DNA of 9,504 bases from CAYOLL01 sp964404765 [NCBI: uncultured Gemmatimonadota bacterium] (GCA_964404765.1 CAYOLL010000214.1:1-9504), one strand, 5' to 3'. Positions 1 to 7,108 are shown, counted from the first letter of the stretch. The notes: a model not told the origin generated them from the sequence alone. Numbers and translations are program-made.

Positions 1-36
1 GCGTCTTTAGCGTCAATTGCGACGTTTGCGTTAAGA
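1..36. repeat. Degenerate 9-bp tandem repeat (GCG-phased)
   Basis: Four consecutive 9-mers all begin with GCG: gcgtcttta, gcgtcaatt, gcgacgttt, gcgttaaga. The spacing is exactly 9 bp. A similar GCG-phased stretch occurs at 7241-7262 (gcagcttt, gcgcctt, gcgtgaga). It lies in non-coding DNA at the window edge, so it may continue outside. Function unknown; it resembles intergenic filler repeats rather than a gene. Confidence 0.45.
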
Positions 37-51
37 TTTGTGAATAATTCA

Positions 52-70
52 GGGATTCCTTCGGAATGAC
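52..70. repeat. Partial REP-like palindrome (half copy)
   Basis: Holds a small stem attcc/ggaat (55-59 and 63-67, 3-nt loop) followed by gac. The nine bases at 62-70 (cggaatgac) are identical to the right end of the double hairpin at 4613-4677, so this looks like a fragment of the same repeat family. It lies 45 bp beyond the stop of the last regulator gene. The rest of 1-114 shows no gene and no convincing terminator with a U-run. Confidence 0.45.
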
Positions 71-114
71 ACCGTGCTTCAAATGCTAAATTTGCCAATT
101 GGAAAGGAGTAGCG

Positions 115-480
115 CTAAACTATCTTATCGAGCAATGGTTGCAGACTATGAATCCGTACCGGCTTCTGCACAAACCCCAACGGCTTAAAGTCGCCCAGAC
201 GCGCTTCTATTTCCCGCGGCGAATAGGCTGTCATAATGATGATGGGAATGGGGTTGACGGCGCAAATCGCGCGGGCGGCGGCGATGCCGTCCATCTCGCC
301 GGCCAGGGAAATATCCATCAGGATAAGATCGGGCCGGATTTCGGCTGCCGCTGCGACCGCTTCTTCACCGGTGGCCAGCTTGCCGCAGACGGTGTGGCCG
401 CCTTTTTGCAGCTCGCGCTGGGCGCTCATAGCAATAATCGTTTCGTCTTCAACTATCAAAATTTTTAAAGATCGTCCCAT
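115..480 (-). CDS. Single-domain response regulator (stand-alone receiver)
   Basis: A 121-residue CheY-like receiver with nothing after it, expected to be cytoplasmic. Seen: N-terminal ILIVEDE with acidic pocket E11-D12-E13; phospho-acceptor D56 in DLILMDI; switch T84 in IIMTAY; conserved K106 in VQKP. The 'LMDISLAGEMDGIAAA' region resembles receivers that often sit beside HisKA_2 or PAS kinases. ATG at 480 is chosen because a strong GGAGGG (487-492) lies 6 bases upstream, and because the start follows the kinase stop codon by one base. The frame stays open upstream to 714, but that part is a shadow of the kinase gene. It is probably translationally coupled to the kinase and is its likely phosphorylation target (inference). 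With no output domain it must act through protein contacts or pass phosphate onward. No ANTAR, DNA-binding or enzymatic domain is present. Confidence 0.93.
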   Translation of the reverse strand: MGRSLKILIVEDETIIAMSAQRELQKGGHTVCGKLATGEEAVAAAAEIRPDLILMDISLAGEMDGIAAARAICAVNPIPIIIMTAYSPREIEARLGDFKPLGFVQKPVRIHSLQPLLDKIV

Positions 481-481
481 G

Positions 482-3400
482 TTAAACCCTCCGGGCATAG
501 ATAGCGCCAAAGCGGAGCCGGCAAGCGACACCGTCCCGCACTTCAAAGGTGATTTGGCCGCCAAGCTGCTGTTCGACCAGACTGATAATGGTTTGTAAGC
601 CCAGCGTTGTCTGGCGGCGAAAGTCAAAGCCGGACGGAACACCGATGCCGTTATCGGCAAAATCAATTTCCACCGTATTGTTATCGGCCGGGCGGAGTTT
701 GATTCGGATTTCACCGCGCCGGTTGTCGGGGAAGGCGTATTTTAAGGCATTGGACAGCAACTCATTCAGGACAAGCCCGCAGGGAATGGCCGCGTCAATT
801 AAAACAACCGCCGGCGCCAGGTCAAGCTGCAAGCTAATCTGGCCGGGATCGAGACTATAGCTGTCCAAAATGACCGGCGACAGTTCTTCAATATAGTCGT
901 GCAATTGAATCTGCGACAAGTCTTTGGCCTGATAAAGCATTTTGTGCACCAGCGACATGGAGAGAATGCGGTTTTCCATATCGCGCAGAACATTTTTGAC
1001 CTCGACATTTTCGGTGTTTCCGGCCTGGAGCGACAGCAGCGAGGTAATGACCATCATGTTATTTTTGGTGCGATGGTACAGTTCGCGCAGCAGCGTTTCT
1101 TTTTCGCGCAGCGCCTGGCGGAGCTGCTCTTCCGCCTGTTTACGTTCGGTAATATCGTATAATATAACGAGATGAACCCCATTCAGGCTTTCACTCAGGG
1201 CGCCGGCGCTGGCCAGAGCTGTTCGGGTTGCGCCGTCTTTGCAACGGATATTGATCTCGATCGGTTCAAATGCCGCTCCGGTTTGACGGGCTTTTTCCAG
1301 CCGCGCTTGCCAGCTTGTGGCGACCCAGACGCGATAGTCCGGATCGGGATAGGCGCGTAGCCACCAGTCGGCAAGGGTAGGAATATCCTGCAAAGTGTAG
1401 CCAAAAATCTGTGTAAAGGCCCGGTTCAGGCAAACAATATTTTGCTGATCATCGTTCAAAGCATACGGCACCGGGGAGAGTTCGATGATGTTACGAAATT
1501 TGGCTTCACTTTGACGCAGCGCATCTTCGGCCTGTTTGCGCTCGGTGATGTCTCTAAAATTGAATAGCGCGAACCGCTCGCCTTTCATCGAAACGGGGGC
1601 TACCGACACCAGGCCGCGGCGGCGTTCGCCCGTTTTTCTAACAACCTCTAATTCAAAATCCGGCAATAGATGGCCTTGCTGAAGCTCTTCAAGTCGTTCC
1701 TCACGTTTGGCATCGGTGACCATGCCGAGTTCGATGGAAGTCCGACCGACAATCTCGTCTAAGGTATATCCGGTCAAATCCAAAAATTTCTCGTTGGCTT
1801 CAACAAAACTCCAGTCTGGCATGCGGTTTAGCGCAATCGCCGTGGGGCTGGCATGAAAAATGTTATAGAAAAGCCGCTGCGATTCCTGCAAAGCCGCCTC
1901 GGCCTGCTTACGTTCGGTGATATCAACGGTAACGACAGCAACACCGCCATCGGGCAGCGGCGCAGCATGGACCAATGTCCAAATGACGGAGCCATCTTCT
2001 TTCATAATGCCGGTTTCGACATTTATAATCGGGCGCTGTTCATGGGCGGCTCGGACGCTGGCAAACTCATTTGGAGGCTTGGGAGTACCGTCGCTGCGGA
2101 GATATTTCGGCAGCCTATACTGCCCGGCCAACAGGCTCTCTTTGGTGATAGACAAAATGGCTTCCAGGGCCGGATTCATGTCTGTAATCCGACGTTGACT
2201 GTCCAGAATGGAAATACCTACCGGTACAATATCAAAAATAGTGCGAAATCGGACTTCACTCGTCCGTAATGCTTCTTCCACCTGCCGACGCTGCTTTTCC
2301 GAGGCGATGGTATCCAGGGCAAAGGAAATGTCCAGGCTCATTTCATCCAACAGACGCTGTTCCTCCTCGGCCACAAAGAAGTTGGCATCCGTGGCGTACA
2401 GATTTAACAGGCCGATGACGTGCCCGCGTTGCCGAAAAGGAATCGCCGCCGCCGAGAAAATGCCGTTTTGAACGGCAAATTCCCGCCAATGGCTCATGCG
2501 CGGATCGGTTTGAATATTGTTGCTATATTCAACCTGACCGGAATGCATGGCTAAGCCGGTTAAGCCTTCTTTGAACGGCATTTCCTCCGGGTCAATGGCG
2601 CTGAAGGGTAGGGTATATTGTTCATCACCGGCGATGGCCGTCAGCAACAGACGGCTGTGGTGCGGCTCGCGCAGACCGATCCAGGCCAGGCGGAACTCAC
2701 CAAAATCGTGAGCAATTTGGCAAATGCCTTGAAAAAGTTCCAGTCGCTCCTTAACCCGCACAATCATCTGATTGACCTGGCTCAGCACCGCGTACAGTCG
2801 GGTTAAATAGTGGACGCGCTGCTCCGCCAGTTTGTGCGCCGTCACGTCACGGCTAGTGCCCAGAACGCCGATAATCTTGTCGTCGGCATCCCGCAGGGGC
2901 TGTTTGATGGTGTCAAAATAGAGAATAGCGTCGCCCACATTGGCCGGATCGTTGGGATTATGGACGGTTTGGCCTTGCAGGGCCAGGCGGTCGTCGTTTT
3001 CAAAGCCGCGAATATTTTTGGCCGGATTGCCTTTAATCAATTCGGCATCCCAGCCGTTCTCCAGATCGGTCTTGCCGTAAATTTCTTCCGGTTTTTTGCC
3101 GATAGCGGCGGCAAAGGCGGCATTGCACAAGATTGTTCGCAGCTCACGATCTTTAACAAAAATCAGATCGACGGAGGAGTCAATGATATTTCGTAAGAGC
3201 CGTAAATTGTCGCTCAGCGATTTTTCGACCAGCTTACGCGGGGTAATGTCCTGGCCAATTAATGTTAAGCCGGTTACCCGATCCTTTACCCGCACCGCGC
3301 CAACCCGGCTATAATACCAGGCAGGCTGACCGCCTTCGCCTTCGCCAACCGTTTCCAACTCTTGCGGCTGGCCGGTTGTCAACGCCTGATTCAACATAGC

Positions 3401-4006
3401 TTCATAAGCAGCGCGATGTTCCGGCTGAATCCAGTTCAGGATGGGTGTGCCGATAACCTCTTCCAGCCGCACGCCGGGATACGTTCGATTGATGTATTGA
3501 ACGGTCAGGTCCGGCGCCAATTGTAGCACAAAATCCGGGATCGTCTCCAGCACGGAGCGCAAATTTTCGCGAGATTGATCCAACGAGGCTTCGGTTTCCG
3601 TCAACTGCCGTTCGGTGGCAAATTCTTTCATCACCTGCGCCACAATCCGGGGCAAAGTTTCCAAAAAATTGTGGTCTTTAACCAGATAATCCCGTGCGCC
3701 AAGCTTCATCATCGCCACAGCAATACGTTCATCACCGGCGCCGGTCGTAACAATAAAGGGCGGCGGATTGCCCGACCCGGCTTTGAGCCGGGCCACCAAC
3801 TCCGCGCCGGACATGTCCGGCAGTGAATAGTCCAGCAGGATTAACAGCGGCTGATTTTGGGCCAGCCATTCCAGCGCCATCTGTCCGGTTTGGACATGGA
3901 TGATCGGTTGATTTTGCTGTTCACCTAATCGTTCCCGGACTAATTCGGCCAGGCCGACATCGTCCTCAATTAACAGGATCGGTTCAGAAAAGCTTGCATT
4001 GGACAT
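482..4006 (-). CDS. Soluble multi-sensor hybrid histidine kinase (REC-PAS2-GAF-PAS3-HisKA_2-HATPase)
   Basis: A 1174-residue kinase with no membrane segment, so cytoplasmic. Domains by inspection: receiver about 8-125 (D15/D16 pocket, phospho-acceptor D59, T87/T88, K110); PAS about 145-260 and 270-393; GAF about 405-570; PAS about 580-700, 705-825 and 832-955, each ending in DITERKQAE; HisKA_2 dimerisation segment with H978 in ELYHRTKNN; HATPase with N box NELLSNALKY (1081-1090), DNGIGVP (1118-1124) and a TLGL motif (1134-1137). The HRxKNN signature marks the HisKA_2 class rather than classical HisKA. The GAF domain shows no phytochrome-type features and no PAS shows a LOV cysteine motif, so its ligands cannot be named. 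ATG at 4006 is preferred over the in-frame TTG at 4018 because GAGG sits six bases upstream. It lies 8 bp after the Rcp1-like gene and 1 bp before the second receiver, so it is the centre of a three-gene operon. Confidence 0.95.
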   Translation of the reverse strand: MSNASFSEPILLIEDDVGLAELVRERLGEQQNQPIIHVQTGQMALEWLAQNQPLLILLDYSLPDMSGAELVARLKAGSGNPPPFIVTTGAGDERIAVAMMKLGARDYLVKDHNFLETLPRIVAQVMKEFATERQLTETEASLDQSRENLRSVLETIPDFVLQLAPDLTVQYINRTYPGVRLEEVIGTPILNWIQPEHRAAYEAMLNQALTTGQPQELETVGEGEGGQPAWYYSRVGAVRVKDRVTGLTLIGQDITPRKLVEKSLSDNLRLLRNIIDSSVDLIFVKDRELRTILCNAAFAAAIGKKPEEIYGKTDLENGWDAELIKGNPAKNIRGFENDDRLALQGQTVHNPNDPANVGDAILYFDTIKQPLRDADDKIIGVLGTSRDVTAHKLAEQRVHYLTRLYAVLSQVNQMIVRVKERLELFQGICQIAHDFGEFRLAWIGLREPHHSRLLLTAIAGDEQYTLPFSAIDPEEMPFKEGLTGLAMHSGQVEYSNNIQTDPRMSHWREFAVQNGIFSAAAIPFRQRGHVIGLLNLYATDANFFVAEEEQRLLDEMSLDISFALDTIASEKQRRQVEEALRTSEVRFRTIFDIVPVGISILDSQRRITDMNPALEAILSITKESLLAGQYRLPKYLRSDGTPKPPNEFASVRAAHEQRPIINVETGIMKEDGSVIWTLVHAAPLPDGGVAVVTVDITERKQAEAALQESQRLFYNIFHASPTAIALNRMPDWSFVEANEKFLDLTGYTLDEIVGRTSIELGMVTDAKREERLEELQQGHLLPDFELEVVRKTGERRRGLVSVAPVSMKGERFALFNFRDITERKQAEDALRQSEAKFRNIIELSPVPYALNDDQQNIVCLNRAFTQIFGYTLQDIPTLADWWLRAYPDPDYRVWVATSWQARLEKARQTGAAFEPIEINIRCKDGATRTALASAGALSESLNGVHLVILYDITERKQAEEQLRQALREKETLLRELYHRTKNNMMVITSLLSLQAGNTENVEVKNVLRDMENRILSMSLVHKMLYQAKDLSQIQLHDYIEELSPVILDSYSLDPGQISLQLDLAPAVVLIDAAIPCGLVLNELLSNALKYAFPDNRRGEIRIKLRPADNNTVEIDFADNGIGVPSGFDFRRQTTLGLQTIISLVEQQLGGQITFEVRDGVACRLRFGAIYARRV
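487..492 (-). promoter_or_regulatory. Shine-Dalgarno site deciding the regulator start
   Basis: Reads GGAGGG on the minus strand, six bases before the ATG at 480, and lies inside the last codons of the upstream kinase. It selects the short 121-residue product over upstream ATGs such as the one at 498. It also implies translational coupling of kinase and regulator. Confidence 0.8.
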
Positions 4007-4012
4007 AATTCG

Positions 4013-4016
4013 CCTC
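4013..4016 (-). promoter_or_regulatory. Shine-Dalgarno site deciding the hybrid kinase start
   Basis: GAGG on the minus strand, overlapping the TGA stop (4017-4015) of the upstream regulator and placed six bases before ATG 4006. A TTG at 4018 would put this site inside the gene, so ATG 4006 is the better start. Confidence 0.65.
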
Positions 4017-4473
4017 AATTTCCGCCATTCACCGGCGCTATTTGCACAATCATAATAAACAGCCCTAATCTTTTAAGGGTCTCCATAAATTGCAGGTAGT
4101 TGATCGGCTTGGTGACATAAGAATTACAGCCCAACTGATAGCATTCCTCGATTTCACGCGGGTCGTTGGTCGTGGTCAGCATAATGACGGGAATAGCATG
4201 AAGGGCTGGATCGGATTTGATCCGCTTAAGCAGCTCAACGCCGCCCATTTTCGGCATCCGAATGTCGAGCAGGATCAGATAGGCTTGTGGTTCGATGCGG
4301 TGCGGCTCCGGCCCCTGCCGGCTTAAAAAGCCCCAGGCTTCCAGACCATCACTAAAGCGGATTATCGAATTGCCCAGACCCACTTCCTGCAGATTTTCAC
4401 GAATCAGCTCGGCATGGCCGTCGTCATCTTCCACAATGAGGATGGTGACTTCGTTGCGCGCGCTTGTCGGCAT
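4015..4473 (-). CDS. Rcp1-like single-domain response regulator
   Basis: A 152-residue stand-alone receiver, cytoplasmic. Seen: ILIVEDDDGHAELI with acidic residues E15-D16-D17; phospho-acceptor D70 in LILLDIRMPKMGG; switch T100/T101 in IMLTTT; K122 in YVTKPI. The 'DDDGHAELIRENL' opening, the longer stretch before the phospho-acceptor (48-66), and the 'DPREIEECYQLGCNSYVTKPINYLQFMETLKRLG' type ending (described here by its position, 104-137) match the Rcp1 family, many of which serve PAS/GAF or phytochrome-type kinases. The C-terminus adds about 15 residues (IMIVQIAPVNGGN) beyond the usual fold. ATG at 4473 is chosen because AGGGAG lies five bases upstream. The frame runs open to 4530, but that extension is made of the palindromic repeats. 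It is the first gene of the trio, so it may receive phosphate from the hybrid kinase, from the upstream CHASE kinase, or both (inference). Confidence 0.93.
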   Translation of the reverse strand: MPTSARNEVTILIVEDDDGHAELIRENLQEVGLGNSIIRFSDGLEAWGFLSRQGPEPHRIEPQAYLILLDIRMPKMGGVELLKRIKSDPALHAIPVIMLTTTNDPREIEECYQLGCNSYVTKPINYLQFMETLKRLGLFIMIVQIAPVNGGN

Positions 4474-4478
4474 ATAAA

Positions 4479-4484
4479 CTCCCT
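4479..4484 (-). promoter_or_regulatory. Shine-Dalgarno site of the Rcp1-like gene
   Basis: AGGGAG on the minus strand, five bases before ATG 4473. It separates the true start from the longer open frame that runs into the repeats at 4495-4542. Confidence 0.75.
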
Positions 4485-4494
4485 TGGCGGAATA

Positions 4495-4542
4495 GCAAAC
4501 TTCAGTTTGCAAGTCATTGATTAATGGCAAACTGAAGTTTGC
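4495..4542. repeat. Inverted pair of a 16-bp palindromic repeat
   Basis: Copy 1 (4495-4510, gcaaacttcagtttgc) is the exact reverse complement of copy 2 (4527-4542). Each copy is itself a near-perfect palindrome with 7-bp arms and a 2-base centre. The two copies can form one 16-bp stem with a 16-base loop. The pair lies 22-69 bases upstream of the Rcp1-like start, so it would sit in or near the leader of the trio transcript. It could be an operator, an RNA hairpin or a REP-type repeat; the sequence does not decide. Confidence 0.75.
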
Positions 4543-4543
4543 T

Positions 4544-4553
4544 GCTCCACAGT
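4544..4553. repeat. Putative target-site duplication, left copy (right copy 4738-4747)
   Basis: gctccacagt is repeated exactly at 4738-4747. Both copies directly touch the outer bases of the inverted repeats at 4554-4571 and 4720-4737. Confidence 0.6.
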
Positions 4554-4737
4554 CAATGTCATTAAGTTAAGCGTAATTTAAAAACTAGTAAGAGGTTACG
4601 AGCCTCATCCGTGTCATTCCCGAATGCTTTTATCGGGAATCTATGCTGGATTCCGGCTAAAAACATGCCGGAATGACAACTTGATGGTCGTGTAACTTCA
4701 ATCATATTTACATCTTATCCTTAACTTAACGACATTG
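4554..4737. mobile_element. MITE-like element, 184 bp, with 18-bp terminal inverted repeats
   Basis: The left end caatgtcattaagttaag (4554-4571) and the reverse complement of the right end (4720-4737) match at 17 of 18 positions. The element is abutted on both sides by a perfect 10-bp direct repeat, gctccacagt (4544-4553 and 4738-4747), as expected for a target-site duplication. There is no open frame long enough for a transposase, so it would be non-autonomous. A 10-bp duplication is compatible with IS4- or ISAs1-type transposases, but the family cannot be named from this window. A REP-like double hairpin lies inside it. Confidence 0.65.
4613..4677. repeat. REP-like double hairpin
   Basis: The outer ends gtcattcc and ggaatgac are reverse complements. 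Inside are two perfect 8-bp stems: attcccga/tcgggaat (4616-4623 and 4633-4640, 9-nt loop) and attccggc/gccggaat (4650-4657 and 4667-4674, 9-nt loop). This is the general form of the widespread intergenic 'gtcattcc...ggaatgac' palindromic repeats. It is wholly contained in the MITE-like element and has a fragment-like relative at 52-70. Confidence 0.7.
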
Positions 4738-4789
4738 GCTCCACAGTGATTAATTGCAAACTGAAGTTTGCTGCTCCATTCGTCAAAAA

Positions 4790-6985
4790 TCAGCCGATAA
4801 CCGGCAGTTCGACATAAAATTGACTGCCCTGGCCTAACTGCGACTCAACCCAAATCCGCCCATTATGCCGCTCGACAATGCGGCGAGCCATGGGCAGACC
4901 GAGACCTTCGCCGGGAATCCGGTTCGTCTCCTGACGATAGAAAAGCTCCCATATTTTTTCCTGGCTTTCCGGGGCAAGACCCAAACCCGTATCCGTCACC
5001 GTATAAGTTATATGTTGAGCGCTCTTTTTGCTACTAAATGTAATGGTCAAAGGTCGTTCCGGGTCATGATATTTAAGGGCATTATCCAGCAGATTGCTAA
5101 AAACCTGGCTAAGCTGATTTTTATCCCCGGCGCAAGAAGCCAGCGGTTTTTCCACGATAATCCGGGCATTCATTTTTTCCACTTGAAAAGCGGCGGCATT
5201 TAAAACAGACTGGATAAACGCCTCCATTTCGATAGGCGCTAATTGAAGTTGCACCCGTCCAATGCGGGACAGCCGCAATAAACCATCAATTACGCTATCC
5301 ATTTTGAGAGAACCGGCCTCAATAAACTTGAGCGCGCGTGGGATTTTATCGGTTACTATCGGCAGCAAAGCCGCTTGCAAATCCGCAAGAGTGTCGGTTT
5401 TTTGCAGCGCATTGGCCATCTGATTAACGTATTTTCCCAAATTCTGGCTAAAGCCCTGAATATTCACCAGTGGGGAGCGCAAATCATGCGACGCAATATA
5501 GACAAGCCCTTCCAGCTCTTTGTTTTTTCGGGCTAACTCGGTGAGCAGGCGCTCGCGCTCGGCCTCAGCCAGCTTGCGGTCGGTAATGTCAATGTTTGTC
5601 CCAATGTAACCTTGAATCTCTCCGGTTTCGGATGTAAAAGCCGCCGTCGACCCGGATATCCAGACGACTTTGCCGTTAGCGTTGCCAAAACAGTACTCAT
5701 AGTGCCACGCTCCGAGGGACTGCACCGATTTGGACCAATTGCGGGCAATCCTCTCCTGGTCTTCTTTAAGCAGACCTTTTTTCCAGGTGGCGTTTAAGGC
5801 CTCTTCAAAACTCAGCCCGGTTATCTCTAACCATTTGCGATTAACAAATAAGCAATTCTCGTGTGCATCCATCATATAAATCCCAACCGACGAGTTCTCG
5901 ACCAGAGTCCGAAATTTTTGTTCGCTCTCGCGCAATTCCTGCGTTAAATGCAGCGCCATTTGGCGGGCACTTTCCCGCGTATTTAAAATCGACAGAAATA
6001 GGCTAAGCATCAAAAAGCTGATGATAATCCCGCCAATCAAAACAACCCAGGCTTCGCGGAAAATGACCAGGTGCGGCTGTGCCGGCGTTTGCGTAAAAAC
6101 CAGGGTCCAGCGTTTATTGTTAAACTCAATCGGCATGGTTAGTTGCAGCGTGGAAAAATTAAGGGTCTCCATACTATCCGCAGCGCTCTTAAACAGCAAC
6201 CCGTCAGGCGTAAGCGTATCATTATCATAGATTAGCACACCCAGGTTATTTTCGCCGTAAGTGTCTTCGCTGCTCAGAATGCCATACATCAAATCATTCA
6301 TACGATACGGGCTATAAACCCAGCCGAGAATAGCCGCCCGCCGTTCTTCCACAGTATTGATAAGCAGGCCCGGCCGATAAAACGGCACGTACATCAGCGT
6401 GCCGATCTGAACATCATCCTGCGTTTCCTGAACCAGCATCACCTTGCCGGATAAAGCAGCGACATTATAATCGCGAGCCTGGATCATGGCCGCCCGGCGA
6501 GTAGGCTCGGAAAACATATCATAGCCAAAGGCGCGCTTGTTGCGGGCATCAAAAGGCTCCAGATAGATGATGGATGTGTAAATTTCGCGCTCACCCGGCG
6601 GTCGGACGCTGTAGTCGGAAAAGCCTTCCTGCCGGATTTGGCGGATGTGTTCCGTCAGTTGTGTTTTGGGGATCAGCAGCGAGAAGCCGAGGCCCTGAAT
6701 GCCCGGCAAATTCATATCTATTTTTTGCACTCTGACAAAATCCGCCCAGCTCTGACGGGTCACCGTATCGGCCACGGAAAAATAGGCCACGCCACCGCGC
6801 AAAAGTTGGGCATGAGCGCGTAAGCGGGCATCAATCTTCCCTCTTAACTCGGTGCAACTCATGGCAAACTCATGCGTAAGCGTTTTTTCAATGCTAACCT
6901 TCGACCGATACCCCGTATAGAAGGAGCCGGCCAGACCGGTAACAAGAATAATCAAGGCAGGTAAAACCCGCATTGGTTTATGCAT
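4790..6985 (-). CDS. Membrane sensor histidine kinase, CHASE-PAS-HisKA-HATPase
   Basis: A 731-residue inner-membrane kinase. Seen: a first membrane helix about 7-26; an outside CHASE-type sensor about 60-290, with its typical core around GFSLLIP (101-106), RPPGEREIYTSIIYLEPF (128-145) and ALSGKVMLVQE (177-187); a second helix about 312-334; no HAMP; a PAS domain about 350-470 ending NIDITDRKLAE; the HisKA phospho-acceptor H500 in SHDLRSPLVNIQGFS; and HATPase boxes NLLDNALKY (631-639), DTGLGL (665-670) and GEGLGL (692-697). The spacer between the two dimerisation helices (about 515-550) is longer than in standard HisKA kinases. CHASE domains bind small ligands in other kinases (cytokinin in plants); the ligand here is unknown. 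ATG 6985 has GGAG (6993-6996) seven bases upstream; ATG 6973 has no such site. No receiver is attached and its partner is not fixed by context. The nearest downstream gene is the Rcp1-like regulator, 316 bases on across the repeats. Confidence 0.94.
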   Translation of the reverse strand: MHKPMRVLPALIILVTGLAGSFYTGYRSKVSIEKTLTHEFAMSCTELRGKIDARLRAHAQLLRGGVAYFSVADTVTRQSWADFVRVQKIDMNLPGIQGLGFSLLIPKTQLTEHIRQIRQEGFSDYSVRPPGEREIYTSIIYLEPFDARNKRAFGYDMFSEPTRRAAMIQARDYNVAALSGKVMLVQETQDDVQIGTLMYVPFYRPGLLINTVEERRAAILGWVYSPYRMNDLMYGILSSEDTYGENNLGVLIYDNDTLTPDGLLFKSAADSMETLNFSTLQLTMPIEFNNKRWTLVFTQTPAQPHLVIFREAWVVLIGGIIISFLMLSLFLSILNTRESARQMALHLTQELRESEQKFRTLVENSSVGIYMMDAHENCLFVNRKWLEITGLSFEEALNATWKKGLLKEDQERIARNWSKSVQSLGAWHYEYCFGNANGKVVWISGSTAAFTSETGEIQGYIGTNIDITDRKLAEAERERLLTELARKNKELEGLVYIASHDLRSPLVNIQGFSQNLGKYVNQMANALQKTDTLADLQAALLPIVTDKIPRALKFIEAGSLKMDSVIDGLLRLSRIGRVQLQLAPIEMEAFIQSVLNAAAFQVEKMNARIIVEKPLASCAGDKNQLSQVFSNLLDNALKYHDPERPLTITFSSKKSAQHITYTVTDTGLGLAPESQEKIWELFYRQETNRIPGEGLGLPMARRIVERHNGRIWVESQLGQGSQFYVELPVIG

Positions 6986-7050
6986 GATAGCTCTCCGAAA
7001 AACCTGTCAAGCTAATCTGTAAAATTCATAAGGCGGTAAACCGCAACTGT

Positions 7051-7073
7051 AGCACAGAATAGCATTCTGTGCT
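7051..7073. repeat. Perfect 10-bp hairpin palindrome
   Basis: agcacagaat (7051-7060) and attctgtgct (7064-7073) are exact reverse complements with a 3-base loop. It lies 66 bases before the CHASE kinase start. Neither strand has a T-run after the stem, so an intrinsic terminator is unlikely. A leader hairpin, operator or dispersed repeat is possible. Confidence 0.65.
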
Positions 7074-7108
7074 TTCGCCAAGTATGCTCAGATTGCTAAT
7101 TTGAGCTA

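Larger units (their letters stand above)
4519..4778. repeat. 35-bp tandem repeat array, split by an inserted element
   Basis: The unit gattaat(g/t) + gcaaactgaagtttgc + tgctcca occurs at 4519-4549 and 4748-4778 with one mismatch in 31 bp. If 4554-4737 and one copy of the flanking 10-bp duplication are removed, the two units join head to tail with a 35-bp period. The array therefore looks older than the insertion. Confidence 0.6.

Noticed and set aside
481-714. N-terminal extension of the last receiver up to 714
   Set aside because: The extra residues are out-of-frame kinase sequence without receiver features; ATG 480 has a strong GGAGGG.
2270-2800. Phytochrome-type chromophore site in the GAF domain of the hybrid kinase
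   Set aside because: No chromophore-binding cysteine motif or PHY domain follows; it reads as a general GAF domain.
4007-4018. TTG start at 4018 for the hybrid kinase
   Set aside because: It would place the GAGG site inside the gene and overlap the upstream stop; ATG 4006 has proper spacing.
4489-4516. Promoter ATGACT-16-TATTCC ahead of the Rcp1-like gene
   Set aside because: Both boxes are poor and the spacer is exactly the palindromic repeat; not strong enough to call.
4474-4530. N-terminal extension of the Rcp1-like receiver to 4530
   Set aside because: The extension is encoded by palindromic repeat DNA and skips the good AGGGAG site before ATG 4473.
7005-7010. TTGACA as a -35 box for the CHASE kinase
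   Set aside because: The matching -10 (TATCAT, 6988-6983) overlaps the start codon, so it could not yield an mRNA containing the ribosome-binding site.
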